Position numbers and translations under genes: made by a program
Notes under the pieces: model-generated
The model's database searches: none
The model's input: only the letters and a program-made list of their open reading frames with translations
Told to the model about the DNA's origin: nothing
Shown: piece after piece, positions 35,558 through 44,154 of the stretch
Numbering within the stretch: the first letter of the stretch is position 1
How the letters are laid out: each line of letters starts with the position of its first letter
Origin: Pollutimonas bauzanensis_A
GTDB taxonomy: Bacteria > Pseudomonadota > Gammaproteobacteria > Burkholderiales > Burkholderiaceae_B
Assembly (NCBI RefSeq): GCF_040393045.1
Contig: NZ_JBEBUX010000001.1
Span: 1-64,000 of the forward strand
Reading direction: 5' to 3'
DNA: 64,000 bases

Positions 35558-36769
35558 ATGCAGACAACCGCAACCCTTCGCCGTCGGCCTCCCCGATTGC
35601 CAGTCAGGCACCGTCTTTCGTGGAAGGGGGCCTGGCATGATCTTGGTGTCAGGTCCTGGATATATCAGGCGATAGTGCTGATAGGCGTAATTGCGCTCGG
35701 ATCCTTTTTGGTCGGGAACGCTCAGGACGCATTGAGCAAACAGGGGATATCGACCGGCTTTGCGTTCTTGGCAGATGATGCGGGATTCGAGATAGGCGAA
35801 CGATCCATTGCATTCCAGTCTACTGATTCCTTTCTCAAGGCATATGGTGTTGCACTCCTGAATACATTGAAGGTATCGGTGGCAAGTATTGTTTTTGCCA
35901 CGTTGATAGGTGTGATAGTCGGTGTAGGCCGCCTTTCATCCAATCTGATGTGGCGCAAGTTCGCCTCGATCTACGTTGAAGTGTTCCGAAATACGCCTCA
36001 GCTGGTGCAACTGATCTTCTGGTACACGATCATTACCAAGCTTCCACATCCGCGCCAGGCATTTTCGTTTGATGGCCTGGCGTTCCTCAGCAACCGGGGT
36101 ATCGTCATTCCTTGGTTGACTAATGATTCGGTGATTTGGATGCTGCTGGCGGCAATATTGGCAAGCAGCATCTTGTTGTGGGCAATACTGCAGGTGATCG
36201 ATCGCCGGCGCAAAAAATCGGGCCAGAAGCAGCCCGTGGCGTTGATGCTGGGCCTAATGATCGCTTTTTCGCCGATTGTGCTGACAGTGCTTTTGGGGCC
36301 TTCGTACGAAATATCGATTCCAGTTCTGCGAGGGTTCAATTACCAGGGTGGAACAACCATATCGCCTGAGTTCCTTGCTTTGTTGTTAGGCCTGTCTCTA
36401 TACATAGGTGCCTTTATTGCCGAGATAGTCCGCTCGGGGATCGAGTCGGTCAGCGCGGGTCAGATTGAGGCTGCGCAAACAGTGGGTTTAGGGCCTTTCA
36501 ATATATACCGCAGGGTCGTTTTCCCGCAGGCGCTGCGGGTCATGGTGCCGCCCGCTGCGGGTCAGTATGTGAGTATCGTCAAGAACAGTTCGCTGGGCGT
36601 CGCTGTTGGTTATCCGGAGCTGTTCAGCGTGAATAACACCATAGTCACGCTCAGTGGGCACACGATCGAGGCAATCGCCATAATGATGTCGATCTACCTA
36701 GCCATTTCTTTCAGTATTGCGATCATCATGAACCTGTACAACCACAAAGTACAGATCAAGGAGCGATGA
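35558..36769 (+). CDS. aapQ: Amino-acid ABC transporter permease (AapQ-like)
   Basis: 403 aa from ATG 35558 (a TTG at 35543 overlaps the previous stop). Long permease with an N-terminal cytoplasmic arm, several hydrophobic segments and the conserved loop EAAQTVGLGPFNIYRRVVFPQALRVMVPP. EVFRNTPQLVQLIFWY is the typical HisM/AapQ entry motif. Works with the AapM-like protein 3 bp downstream. Confidence 0.92.
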   Translation: MQTTATLRRRPPRLPVRHRLSWKGAWHDLGVRSWIYQAIVLIGVIALGSFLVGNAQDALSKQGISTGFAFLADDAGFEIGERSIAFQSTDSFLKAYGVALLNTLKVSVASIVFATLIGVIVGVGRLSSNLMWRKFASIYVEVFRNTPQLVQLIFWYTIITKLPHPRQAFSFDGLAFLSNRGIVIPWLTNDSVIWMLLAAILASSILLWAILQVIDRRRKKSGQKQPVALMLGLMIAFSPIVLTVLLGPSYEISIPVLRGFNYQGGTTISPEFLALLLGLSLYIGAFIAEIVRSGIESVSAGQIEAAQTVGLGPFNIYRRVVFPQALRVMVPPAAGQYVSIVKNSSLGVAVGYPELFSVNNTIVTLSGHTIEAIAIMMSIYLAISFSIAIIMNLYNHKVQIKER

Positions 36770-36772
36770 GTC

Positions 36773-37885
36773 ATGGCATCACAGCAATGTGTTTCACGTG
36801 CCGTCGTGAAGTCGACACAGCGCCGCTCTCCTCCCACAAGAGAGCAAGGGCTGGCAGCCTGGTTCAGAAGGAATTTTTTCAGGAACTGGTTCAATGGCGC
36901 CATGAGCCTCTTGGCGCTTTGGGTATTGTTCGTTACCTTGCCGCGACTTATTCGCTGGGCATTCATCGATGCGGTTTGGTTCACGACGAATTCCGAAGAC
37001 TGTAAGGCTGCTGCTGGTGCGTGCTGGGCCGTCATCTCCGAGAAATACAGCGTCATGTTGTTCGGTACCTTTCCCTACGAGGAGCAGTGGCGCGCCATTG
37101 CAGCTATCGTGATCATCATCGGATTGGCCGTCATCTCCGCTTTCCGCATTCTGTCCGCACGCGCGTTGATTGTTTCATGGGTCGCGGCCATGGGGATGGT
37201 TTTTTTGTTGATGCTTGGCGGAGTCTTCGGACTTGCGCCTGTTCCTACGCATCGATGGGGTGGATTGCCTTTGACGCTGATCATGTTCGTTGGCACTGTG
37301 GTCGGCGGCATTCCGGCGGGCGTCCTGCTAGCCCTGGGCCGACGTTCGCAAATGCCGGCCATCAAGGCGCTTTGCGTGGGGTTCATCGAGATTGTCAGAG
37401 GCTTGCCATTGGTGACGATACTGTTCATGGCCTCTTTGATGTTTCCTTTGTTCCTGCCAGAGGGCATTACCATCGACAAATTCATGCGCGCGCAGATCGC
37501 GATGATGCTGTTTTTTGCCGCCTATGCTGCCGAGGTAATCCGGGGCGGCTTGCAAGCTATCGGCAGGGGCCAGTACGAGGCGGCGGACACAATAGGGTTG
37601 ACGTACTGGCAGAAAATGTTGCGCATCATTTTGCCGCAGACCGGGCGCATCGTGTTGCCATCGATGATGAATGAAATCATTCGAGCGTTCAAGAATACGA
37701 CATTTGTCGGAATCATAGGGCTGTTCGATGTGCTGCGCGCTACATCGACAGCCATACAGGATCCCGTCTGGGTGCGATACAGCATTGAGGCATATCTGTT
37801 TGTTTTCCTTCTCTATTTCATCATGTGTTTCGCAATGTCGAAGTACAGCGAGGGATTGGAGTACAGGCTTAAAGTAAGGCGGTGA
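36773..37885 (+). CDS. aapM: Amino-acid ABC transporter permease (AapM-like)
   Basis: 370-aa membrane protein with a basic N-terminus, about eight hydrophobic segments, FIEIVRGLPLVTILFMASLM and the EAA loop EAADTIGLTYWQKMLRIILPQTGRIVLPS. Second half of the permease heterodimer. It ends 1 bp before the ATPase gene. Confidence 0.92.
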   Translation: MASQQCVSRAVVKSTQRRSPPTREQGLAAWFRRNFFRNWFNGAMSLLALWVLFVTLPRLIRWAFIDAVWFTTNSEDCKAAAGACWAVISEKYSVMLFGTFPYEEQWRAIAAIVIIIGLAVISAFRILSARALIVSWVAAMGMVFLLMLGGVFGLAPVPTHRWGGLPLTLIMFVGTVVGGIPAGVLLALGRRSQMPAIKALCVGFIEIVRGLPLVTILFMASLMFPLFLPEGITIDKFMRAQIAMMLFFAAYAAEVIRGGLQAIGRGQYEAADTIGLTYWQKMLRIILPQTGRIVLPSMMNEIIRAFKNTTFVGIIGLFDVLRATSTAIQDPVWVRYSIEAYLFVFLLYFIMCFAMSKYSEGLEYRLKVRR

Positions 37886-37886
37886 A

Positions 37887-38645
37887 ATGACAGAATTAAT
37901 AGAGCCCATCGAGGGAGCGGCCGTGCAGCTGCGGGAAGTCAACAAGTGGTACGGGGATTTTCATGTGCTGCGCGACGTTAATCTGGTCGTAGGCCGCGGC
38001 GAGAAGGTGGTGATTTGCGGTCCATCGGGGTCGGGGAAATCAACGGCGATCCGCTGTATCAACCGACTGGAAGAACATCAGGAAGGAAGCATCGTTGTCG
38101 ACGGCATTGAAGTGAACTCGGACATTCGTCAGATCGAGGCCGTTCGACGTAAGGTCGGCATGGTATTCCAGAGCTTCAATTTATTTCCTCATCTGACGAT
38201 TCTGGACAACCTGACCCTCGGACCTATGTTGGCGCAGAGAGTGCCTCAGGACGAGGCGCAAGACAGGGCCATGGAATTGCTCCGCCGCGTCCGCATACCC
38301 GAGCAGGCAAAGAAATTTCCAGGTCAGCTGTCAGGCGGCCAGCAACAGCGTGTGGCGATAGCCCGCGCATTGATGCTGCGGCCCCATGTCATGTTGTTTG
38401 ACGAGCCGACCTCTGCCCTGGATCCTGAAATGATTCACGAGGTGCTCGATGTCATGACGGAGCTCGCCGAGGGGGGTATGACCATGATTTGTGTAACGCA
38501 TGAAATGAACTTCGCGCGCAAGGTTGCCGATCTGGTTGTATTCATGGATAGCGGGGAGGTCGTCGAAGCGGCACCACCGGATCAGTTCTTCGAGTCACCC
38601 TCCAGTGAACGGACACGCTTGTTTCTTAGCCAGATTTTGCACTGA
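37887..38645 (+). CDS. aapP: Amino-acid ABC transporter ATP-binding protein (AapP-like)
   Basis: 252-aa ATPase with Walker A GPSGSGKST (about residues 46-54), Q-loop FQSFNLFPH, signature LSGGQQQRVAIARAL, Walker B VMLFDEPTSALDP and switch THE. Typical polar amino-acid importer ATPase energising the two permeases before it. Confidence 0.95.
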   Translation: MTELIEPIEGAAVQLREVNKWYGDFHVLRDVNLVVGRGEKVVICGPSGSGKSTAIRCINRLEEHQEGSIVVDGIEVNSDIRQIEAVRRKVGMVFQSFNLFPHLTILDNLTLGPMLAQRVPQDEAQDRAMELLRRVRIPEQAKKFPGQLSGGQQQRVAIARALMLRPHVMLFDEPTSALDPEMIHEVLDVMTELAEGGMTMICVTHEMNFARKVADLVVFMDSGEVVEAAPPDQFFESPSSERTRLFLSQILH

Positions 38646-38681
38646 TGCTTTGTTCCCGGTTTTAATTAGGATGGATTCCCA

Positions 38682-39926
38682 ATGACTTCGCATGCTGTTT
38701 CCCCAGAGGCTTCCTCGGACACGCCACTGACGTTCAGTACCTTTCGCAGTGGTTTCCCTGCGTTGACTACTCAGACCTATCTTTCGATATGCGACAAGAT
38801 GATCCTGCATCGGCGCGTCCGTGCCTCCGTTGAGGAGTTTCTCGATCATCTTGAACTGGCGTCGGCGAATCGTGTGCAGCATGAAGTCCATGTGGCATCG
38901 TCGCGCCGCAAATTTGCGGATTTAATGAATGTTGCTCCGGAAACCATAGCGGCGATCCGCAACGTTTCCGACGGAATCAACAGCATTGCATGGGCCTTTC
39001 CGTGGGAGCCAGGCGACAATGTCGTATTGACATCAGATTGCGAGCATCCCAACAACGTTTATCCCTGGCTGCGGCAACGTCAGAGGGGGCTGGAGGTGCG
39101 TATCGTCAATCCCTTGCCGGACGGCTCGATCGATATCGACGGGCTTATTTCGGCCATGGATGCGCGGACACGATTGATGACCGTGGCATCGGCCACGTTC
39201 GCGCCTGGGCACCGCACTGATCTGCGGAAATTGGGCGAGGCATGCCGCAAGCGCGATGTTTTCCTGCTGGTTGATGGCGTGCAAACCGCGGGCATCATGC
39301 ACCATGATTTATCTGCCGAAATGGTGGATGGGTTCGCCACTTCGGTATCGAAAGGCTTACTTGGCTTGTACGGCTACGGTTTCTTGTATGTGTCGCCTAA
39401 ATGGATAGACCGACTCAAGCCCGCCTATCTGTCGCGTCCTGCAATAGTGCAGAGAACGGACGATCATTCAACCATGGGCGGTTTTGACTATGAGTATCAG
39501 CCGGACAGCCGCCGCTTTGAAGTTGGCAGTTTCAACTTGGCGGGGGCGTATGCCGTCGATGCTTCTCTTGATATGTTACTGGAGCTGGGTACAGCCCATA
39601 TCGAGGCCCATGTCCTGCAACTAGTAGGCAGGTTTCACGACGGCTTGTGCAGCCTGGGTATTACGCCCGCCGTACCTGGCCGAGGCTCCAAGCAATCACA
39701 TATCGTCACGCTCGGCGCCCTGAATGCCGGTGGCCATGGGTTTTCAACCGATCCGTTGATTCAGCCGCTGTCGGAGCATCTGGTCGAGCGCAGGGTAGCC
39801 CATACCATCAGGCGTGGCCAGCTGCGTTTTGGCCTGCATGCCTACAATAACGAGGCCGATATCGATGCCGCATTGGACGCCGTACGAGAGGGTCTGGGCG
39901 TTATCAAGGGCGTTGCCGCGATATAG
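38682..39926 (+). CDS. Class V aminotransferase-fold PLP enzyme
   Basis: 414 aa. PLP fold type I: substrate/cofactor segment SDCEHPNNVYPW, Asp of LLVDGVQTAG, Schiff-base Lys in ATSVSKGLLGLYG (near residue 224) and C-terminal GQLRFGLHAYNNEADIDAAL. Closest general classes are cysteine desulfurase-like or isopenicillin-N epimerase-like enzymes, for which the reaction varies (transamination, lyase, epimerisation). No SUF/ISC genes are nearby, and the importer context points to amino-acid catabolism. Confidence 0.85.
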   Translation: MTSHAVSPEASSDTPLTFSTFRSGFPALTTQTYLSICDKMILHRRVRASVEEFLDHLELASANRVQHEVHVASSRRKFADLMNVAPETIAAIRNVSDGINSIAWAFPWEPGDNVVLTSDCEHPNNVYPWLRQRQRGLEVRIVNPLPDGSIDIDGLISAMDARTRLMTVASATFAPGHRTDLRKLGEACRKRDVFLLVDGVQTAGIMHHDLSAEMVDGFATSVSKGLLGLYGYGFLYVSPKWIDRLKPAYLSRPAIVQRTDDHSTMGGFDYEYQPDSRRFEVGSFNLAGAYAVDASLDMLLELGTAHIEAHVLQLVGRFHDGLCSLGITPAVPGRGSKQSHIVTLGALNAGGHGFSTDPLIQPLSEHLVERRVAHTIRRGQLRFGLHAYNNEADIDAALDAVREGLGVIKGVAAI

Positions 39927-39928
39927 CC

Positions 39929-40978
39929 ATGTCCATGCGCCCGCCGTTTCCTATTGATCTGGTCAGCGATACTGCAACCCGGCCATCACCAGCGATGCGC
40001 GAGGTGATGGCGCGGGCGGAAGTCGGGGACGAGCAACGTGGCGAGGATCCTAGCGTCAACGCACTGACCGAAAAGGTTGCCGCAATGCTGGGCCAGGAGG
40101 CGGCCATCTTTCTGCCATCGGGCACCATGTGCAATCAGATTGCCTTGGCGGTGCATTGCCTGCCGGGCGATGAAATCATCGCCGCCGGCAATAGCCATAT
40201 CGTTTCATCGGAAGGGGCGGGCGCATCCGTCTTTGCACACAGCGTTATTCGCGGCATAGGGTCGGAGCGCGGGATTTTTAGCACCCAAGAATTGGCTGCG
40301 GCAGTGCGCTCTCCGGGGGTAAAGGCGCCTCGCTCGAAAGTGGTTTGTATCGAACAGACCAACAATCGTGGCGGGGGGGCGGTGTGGCCGTTGGAAACGG
40401 TGCATGAGATAGTGGGTGCCGCACGGGATCTTAATTTGGCCTTGCACATGGATGGCGCACGCTTGATGAATGCGTGTGTGGCCACCCAGGTTTCAGCCGA
40501 ATCCTATGCAAAACCCTTTGATAGCGTATGGCTGGATCTTTCGAAAGGCCTGGGTTGTCCGATCGGAGGGGTTTTGGCTGGATCCGCCGAATTTATCCAG
40601 CAGGCGAATCGTTGGAAGCACCGTTTCGGAGGTGCAATGCGCCAAGCCGGTATTGTTGCGGCAGCCGGGTTGTACGCGCTTGAACACAACATAGACCGCC
40701 TGGCCGAAGACCACTGCAACGCGCGTCTATTTGCCGAGCAAATCCGCGAGCTGCCCGGTATCTGTTTGCGGTTCGACCGGATCGACACCAACCTCGTCTT
40801 TTTCGATGTGTCCGATAGCGGCAAAACATCGGCGGAAATAGCGCGGGGTTTGGCTGAGTATGGCGTACGTATCGGTGTGGAAAGCCAGAGTTTGATGCGT
40901 GTGGTCTTTCACTTGGACATCAACACCAGTATGGTGGGGACCGCGGCTGAGGCGCTGAAGGCCGTGTTGGTGCAATAG
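39929..40978 (+). CDS. Low-specificity threonine aldolase/beta-eliminating lyase family
   Basis: 349-aa PLP enzyme: DLVSDTATRPSPAMREVMARAEVGDE at the N-terminus, FLPSGTMCNQIAL, HMDGARLMNA and the Schiff-base Lys in LDLSKGLGCPIG (near residue 200). Family members cleave L-threonine, L-allo-threonine or phenylserine to glycine and an aldehyde. It starts 2 bp after the class V enzyme. Its stop is 4 bp before the deoR repeat copy B, so it is the last gene of the deoR-bounded block. Confidence 0.9.
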   Translation: MSMRPPFPIDLVSDTATRPSPAMREVMARAEVGDEQRGEDPSVNALTEKVAAMLGQEAAIFLPSGTMCNQIALAVHCLPGDEIIAAGNSHIVSSEGAGASVFAHSVIRGIGSERGIFSTQELAAAVRSPGVKAPRSKVVCIEQTNNRGGGAVWPLETVHEIVGAARDLNLALHMDGARLMNACVATQVSAESYAKPFDSVWLDLSKGLGCPIGGVLAGSAEFIQQANRWKHRFGGAMRQAGIVAAAGLYALEHNIDRLAEDHCNARLFAEQIRELPGICLRFDRIDTNLVFFDVSDSGKTSAEIARGLAEYGVRIGVESQSLMRVVFHLDINTSMVGTAAEALKAVLVQ

Positions 40979-40982
40979 CCAC

Positions 40983-41113
40983 GCACGCATTTGCCAGTTT
41001 CCGGATCGCTTCGTGGTGCAAGGTACAGCGGCTGATTACCGACGCGGCGGCCAATGCAGAGATACTCGCCGCGATCGAATCCCAGGGCGTCGATATCGTT
41101 ATCGCGCCATAGC
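40983..41113 (+). repeat. Direct repeat copy B: orphan 3' end of deoR
   Basis: 131 bp identical to 1331-1461 except for one synonymous base. It encodes the last 42 or so codons and the stop (41110-41112) of DeoR with no start or N-terminal part, so it is a gene fragment. It begins 4 bp after the aldolase stop. It marks the right edge of the block; sequence to its right is presumably what once followed deoR. Confidence 0.95.
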
Positions 41114-41174
41114 TCCCCATTCGGTAGAATGGACCGCGTGCGTAGCCTATTCGCGTATCCGGGGAGGTATTAAT

Positions 41175-42464
41175 GTGAGTGGCGGCTGGACGATCACACG
41201 TTCACACTTTGTTCTGACTGGGCAGTTAATGCGTAAGTACGGTCTGCTGCTTGCGACGATCCTGCTGGGGGCGGAGCTGCTCGAGACGCTCTTGATGCGC
41301 CTTGCGGTGGAGCTGGGCATGATCCATCGCTTCGCGGGGCTGGTCGCTGTGATCATGATCATCCTGCTGCAACTGATCGTGTTCGTTGCCATGTTCGTCG
41401 TTCTTCGCGATGGGCCAAGCGCGTTCAGGCTGCGTCGCAGTCCTAGCCTGGATTCGGCTCTCCTACAGGAAAAAAACGGTTCGCCGATATTTGCCAGTGC
41501 GCTACTGGCGGTGCTCATCCCATTCTATGGCTACTACGCTGGCTGGGGATTCTTGAGCAACACCCTGCGTGATTATTCCCGGGCATTCCTGACGGAGCAG
41601 TGGAACCGCATTGATTTCCTGCAACCGGACTCGATCGGCCCTCACGCCCTGCAAGTGGACGGCACGTTATGGCTGCTCATTCCTGTTGTGTTTGTCTGGC
41701 TTGTCCGTCGCACGGCCAAGGCCCGGCATGCCAGCACCGGTCACTCGATTTGGCCGCTGGTCGTTGTCGCCTGCGAAGCCACTTGGGTCATTCTGGGGCT
41801 TTATGTGCTCAGTGGCTGGAAGGCTCAGTTTGTCTCCTGGCTTGCTGCCATGCCATCGCCGGCAAGTTTGCTGGACTGGCTTTTGCCAGCGGCGCAGGCA
41901 GTTATTTCGGAAGCGAGCCAGCGACCGGTCGATTGGCCTCCGCCGTTGCAGGCGGCAGACTGGCTGGGTCAACTATTCCGCTATGCATTGCTGCCGCTCA
42001 TCTGGTTCAATCTGGGCGCCATCGTCTATGGACACGATTTGAACATGATGTCCGACTCGACCCGGTCCGTAACAAGCCGAGTGACGAATCGCTGGGCAGC
42101 GCTGCCCAAGCCTCTTACCGATTTCCTTGGGCATTTCTGGGGCGGGCTAGTCAAGCGTTGGCATGCCGTTGCTAATGGTGTGCTGCTGGCGGCTTCGGCG
42201 GGTGTGTGGCTGACGGTATCGATTCTGTGCTTTTGGCGGCTGGCCGATTGGCTGGGTCGTTGGGCATGGGTCGGGGCGGCAAGGCTGATCGGTCCGCAGG
42301 ATAGCGATGTCTGGATGTTTGCCGCCATACCGCTGAATCTGCTGTTTGGCATGCCCGGTCAGCCGCAGGACGGCGTGGTAGTGATGGTTGTGCAGTTTTG
42401 CGTGCTGGCTGCCGGATTGTCGCTGGCATTGAAGGGGCAGGGGGCGTCTAAGGCAAGTTCCTGA
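41175..42464 (+). CDS. Uncharacterised multi-pass membrane protein
   Basis: 429 aa from the GTG at 41175, chosen because GGGGAGG (41161-41167) lies 7 bp upstream; the overlapping ATG at 41173 stops at once, and the longer open frame to 41013 runs through the deoR fragment. At least eight hydrophobic segments can be seen (for example YGLLLATILLGAELLETLL, LVAVIMIILLQLIVFVAMFVV, LWLLIPVVFVWLV, WPLVVVACEATWVILGLYV). No family recognised. Its 3' end overlaps the convergent gene 42448-42999 by 17 bp. Adjacent to the TonB-receptor operon, possibly functionally linked. Confidence 0.75.
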   Translation: MSGGWTITRSHFVLTGQLMRKYGLLLATILLGAELLETLLMRLAVELGMIHRFAGLVAVIMIILLQLIVFVAMFVVLRDGPSAFRLRRSPSLDSALLQEKNGSPIFASALLAVLIPFYGYYAGWGFLSNTLRDYSRAFLTEQWNRIDFLQPDSIGPHALQVDGTLWLLIPVVFVWLVRRTAKARHASTGHSIWPLVVVACEATWVILGLYVLSGWKAQFVSWLAAMPSPASLLDWLLPAAQAVISEASQRPVDWPPPLQAADWLGQLFRYALLPLIWFNLGAIVYGHDLNMMSDSTRSVTSRVTNRWAALPKPLTDFLGHFWGGLVKRWHAVANGVLLAASAGVWLTVSILCFWRLADWLGRWAWVGAARLIGPQDSDVWMFAAIPLNLLFGMPGQPQDGVVVMVVQFCVLAAGLSLALKGQGASKASS

Positions 42465-42999
42465 CGGCTGGAGCGATTGCAAAAGACAGCGCACGGGGGC
42501 GAGTGCCTACGCCGGATACGTGCAGTCGCAGTCCTTGCAGGCTGTCTGTCGGTAGCAGGAAGACCTGGTCGGCATGTACCGTTTCGTTGCCGTTACCCTC
42601 ATCTTTTGGCTGCAATCGGCACAGACCGGCGTTTTTGTGATCTGGCGATAGCGCCTTGATGGCGCCATCCGCGCTTGCACTGCTAAGCGGCATCCAGATC
42701 TGTCCCGTTGCACTGTGCAGCGAAACACGGCAGTCCTGCCATGCTTCGCGAGCGGCGGGTGTTACCTGCATTTTCAGTCGGATCAGTACAGCAGCACGCT
42801 CGGGCTTTTGCGCAGCGATGGCGGCGGTCTGTGCTACTACCGCAACCTGCAAGCCGTCCATCGATGCGCCACCGGGCGAGGCGTCGATAGCGCGCCATTC
42901 GCGGTTGGCGCTCAATTCACGCAGAGCTGGCCAACCATCCACGGCGATGATGACTGCAAATAATACGGCGGCCACTGCCAGCCATCCTGGTTTCTTCAT
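42448..42999 (-). CDS. Uncharacterised envelope protein, third of three 183-aa genes
   Basis: 183 aa: one N-terminal hydrophobic anchor/signal (WLAVAAVLFAVIIAVDG, residues 6-22) and a predicted beta-rich periplasmic domain with two cysteines (CRVSLHSATG; AGLCRLQ). Start overlaps the previous stop by 4 bp. The C-terminal pattern LLPTDSLQGLRLHVSG resembles that of its two upstream neighbours. No family recognised; an immunoglobulin-like or DUF4352-like fold is a guess. Confidence 0.72.
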   Translation of the reverse strand: MKKPGWLAVAAVLFAVIIAVDGWPALRELSANREWRAIDASPGGASMDGLQVAVVAQTAAIAAQKPERAAVLIRLKMQVTPAAREAWQDCRVSLHSATGQIWMPLSSASADGAIKALSPDHKNAGLCRLQPKDEGNGNETVHADQVFLLPTDSLQGLRLHVSGVGTRPRALSFAIAPAVRNLP

Positions 43000-43547
43000 G
43001 GCGTCAGGCTCAATAGCGCAGTGTGCGGCATAGGGGCGCCGACCGTGGGTGTCAGCGCGAGTTCGCTATCGAGAATGTTGGGGCCTCTGCGGGCCAGTAG
43101 CAGTTTGCCACCTTCGATTTCGTCCCGCGGCAGCTCGAAGACGGCGCGACCCTGGTCTTCAAGTCCAGGGTGGAACTGGCGCACGCCAAGCGTTCCCGGA
43201 GCCTCCTCCGTACGCACCGACTGCACATACTGGCGGCCGCTACGGCCTTGCCATGTCGCCGTTAGACGTACCGATTCGCGTACGTTTGAAATATCGAAGT
43301 CGACAATAAGAAAAACGCCCTGGGTGTCTCGTGTGACTGGGGTTCCGTAACGATTGAAGGACAGCTGGTCTGTCGTTTGCCAGTCCGTGAAACGCGCGGA
43401 GAGCAGACGCCCTTGTGCGTTTTCGCCGCTTTGGGCCGTGGTGCGCAAGGGCTGGAATACGCTGTCGAAATCAGGTGTCGTCATCATCATGGCGCCAAGG
43501 GCGCAGGCCCCCAGTAAGACAGGGAGAACATTGCGCACGCGAATCAT
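42996..43547 (-). CDS. Uncharacterised envelope protein, second of three 183-aa genes
   Basis: 183 aa from ATG 43547 (4-bp overlap with the gene before it; the open frame further upstream is ignored). N-terminal hydrophobic segment (NVLPVLLGACALGAMMM), then a beta-rich domain with FLIVDFDISNVRESVRLTATW and FELPRDEIEGGKLLLAR. Exactly as long as its two neighbours (552 nt each). Likely anchored in the inner membrane facing the periplasm. Function unknown. Confidence 0.74.
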   Translation of the reverse strand: MIRVRNVLPVLLGACALGAMMMTTPDFDSVFQPLRTTAQSGENAQGRLLSARFTDWQTTDQLSFNRYGTPVTRDTQGVFLIVDFDISNVRESVRLTATWQGRSGRQYVQSVRTEEAPGTLGVRQFHPGLEDQGRAVFELPRDEIEGGKLLLARRGPNILDSELALTPTVGAPMPHTALLSLTP

Positions 43548-44095
43548 GGCGTAGGTTCCGGGATGGCGGCCATGTGCGCCGCAGCCGAATAGCCCAGCCA
43601 ATTCGAGCGGCCGTAAAGGTTGTCTTTTAACTTGAATTGTTGTTGAAAGAAGGTGAGCGACAGTTTCCCAGCTTGCCAACCTTCTGGTACTTGCCAGGTA
43701 ATTTCCACGTCTTCGGGCATCCTGGGCTGTAGCTGATACAGGGCCTGGCGGTCGCGAAGCAGCGTGACTTCGGGGGCGCTGAATGCAACGTTGTCGGCTT
43801 CGACCGTCACTAACCTTGGCGGGTAGCCCAAGGGGGCGGGCTGGGTCTCGCTCGTGACATTCTCGACCCTTGCGGACAGCACCAGCAGGTCGGAACGAAG
43901 TTGTAGCGATAGCGGGGTCAGCGTGACGCGACCTAATGCCAGCGGCGAGCCTAGTTGGGTTTCAGGCACGACAGGCGCTGTACGTGCGGCTTCAATGGTT
44001 TGCCACCAGCCGTACAGGATTGCTGCGGTAATGCCAGATGCCGCCAAGGCGCGCCGAATAGTGCGGCGCATCAGTGACGATTGTTGTTCTGCCAT
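43544..44095 (-). CDS. Uncharacterised envelope protein, first of three 183-aa genes
   Basis: 183 aa from ATG 44095; the longer open frame to 44281 runs back into the TonB receptor gene and is rejected. A basic N-terminus (RRTIRRAL), a hydrophobic segment (AASGITAAILYGWW), then a beta-rich domain with LVLSARVENVTSE and ITWQVPEGWQAGKLSLTF. It starts 59 bp after the TonB receptor stop; a weak CTTGTG/CACAAG inverted repeat (44120-44142) lies in that gap. Probably co-transcribed with the receptor. Confidence 0.74.
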   Translation of the reverse strand: MAEQQSSLMRRTIRRALAASGITAAILYGWWQTIEAARTAPVVPETQLGSPLALGRVTLTPLSLQLRSDLLVLSARVENVTSETQPAPLGYPPRLVTVEADNVAFSAPEVTLLRDRQALYQLQPRMPEDVEITWQVPEGWQAGKLSLTFFQQQFKLKDNLYGRSNWLGYSAAAHMAAIPEPTP

Positions 44096-44154
44096 AAGGC
44101 CACTCTCGCATGGACTGCTCTTGTGACTATTATAGGCACAAGCGCAATCTGCGA

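Noticed and set aside
1462..40982. Search for an integrase, transposase or inverted terminal repeats belonging to the deoR-bounded block
   Set aside because: None seen near either end, so the block is not called a mobile element; only the direct repeats support mobility.
41013..41174. N-terminal extension of the membrane protein gene to 41013
   Set aside because: Runs through the orphan deoR fragment in another frame, has an Arg-rich random composition, and the GGGGAGG site supports the GTG at 41175.
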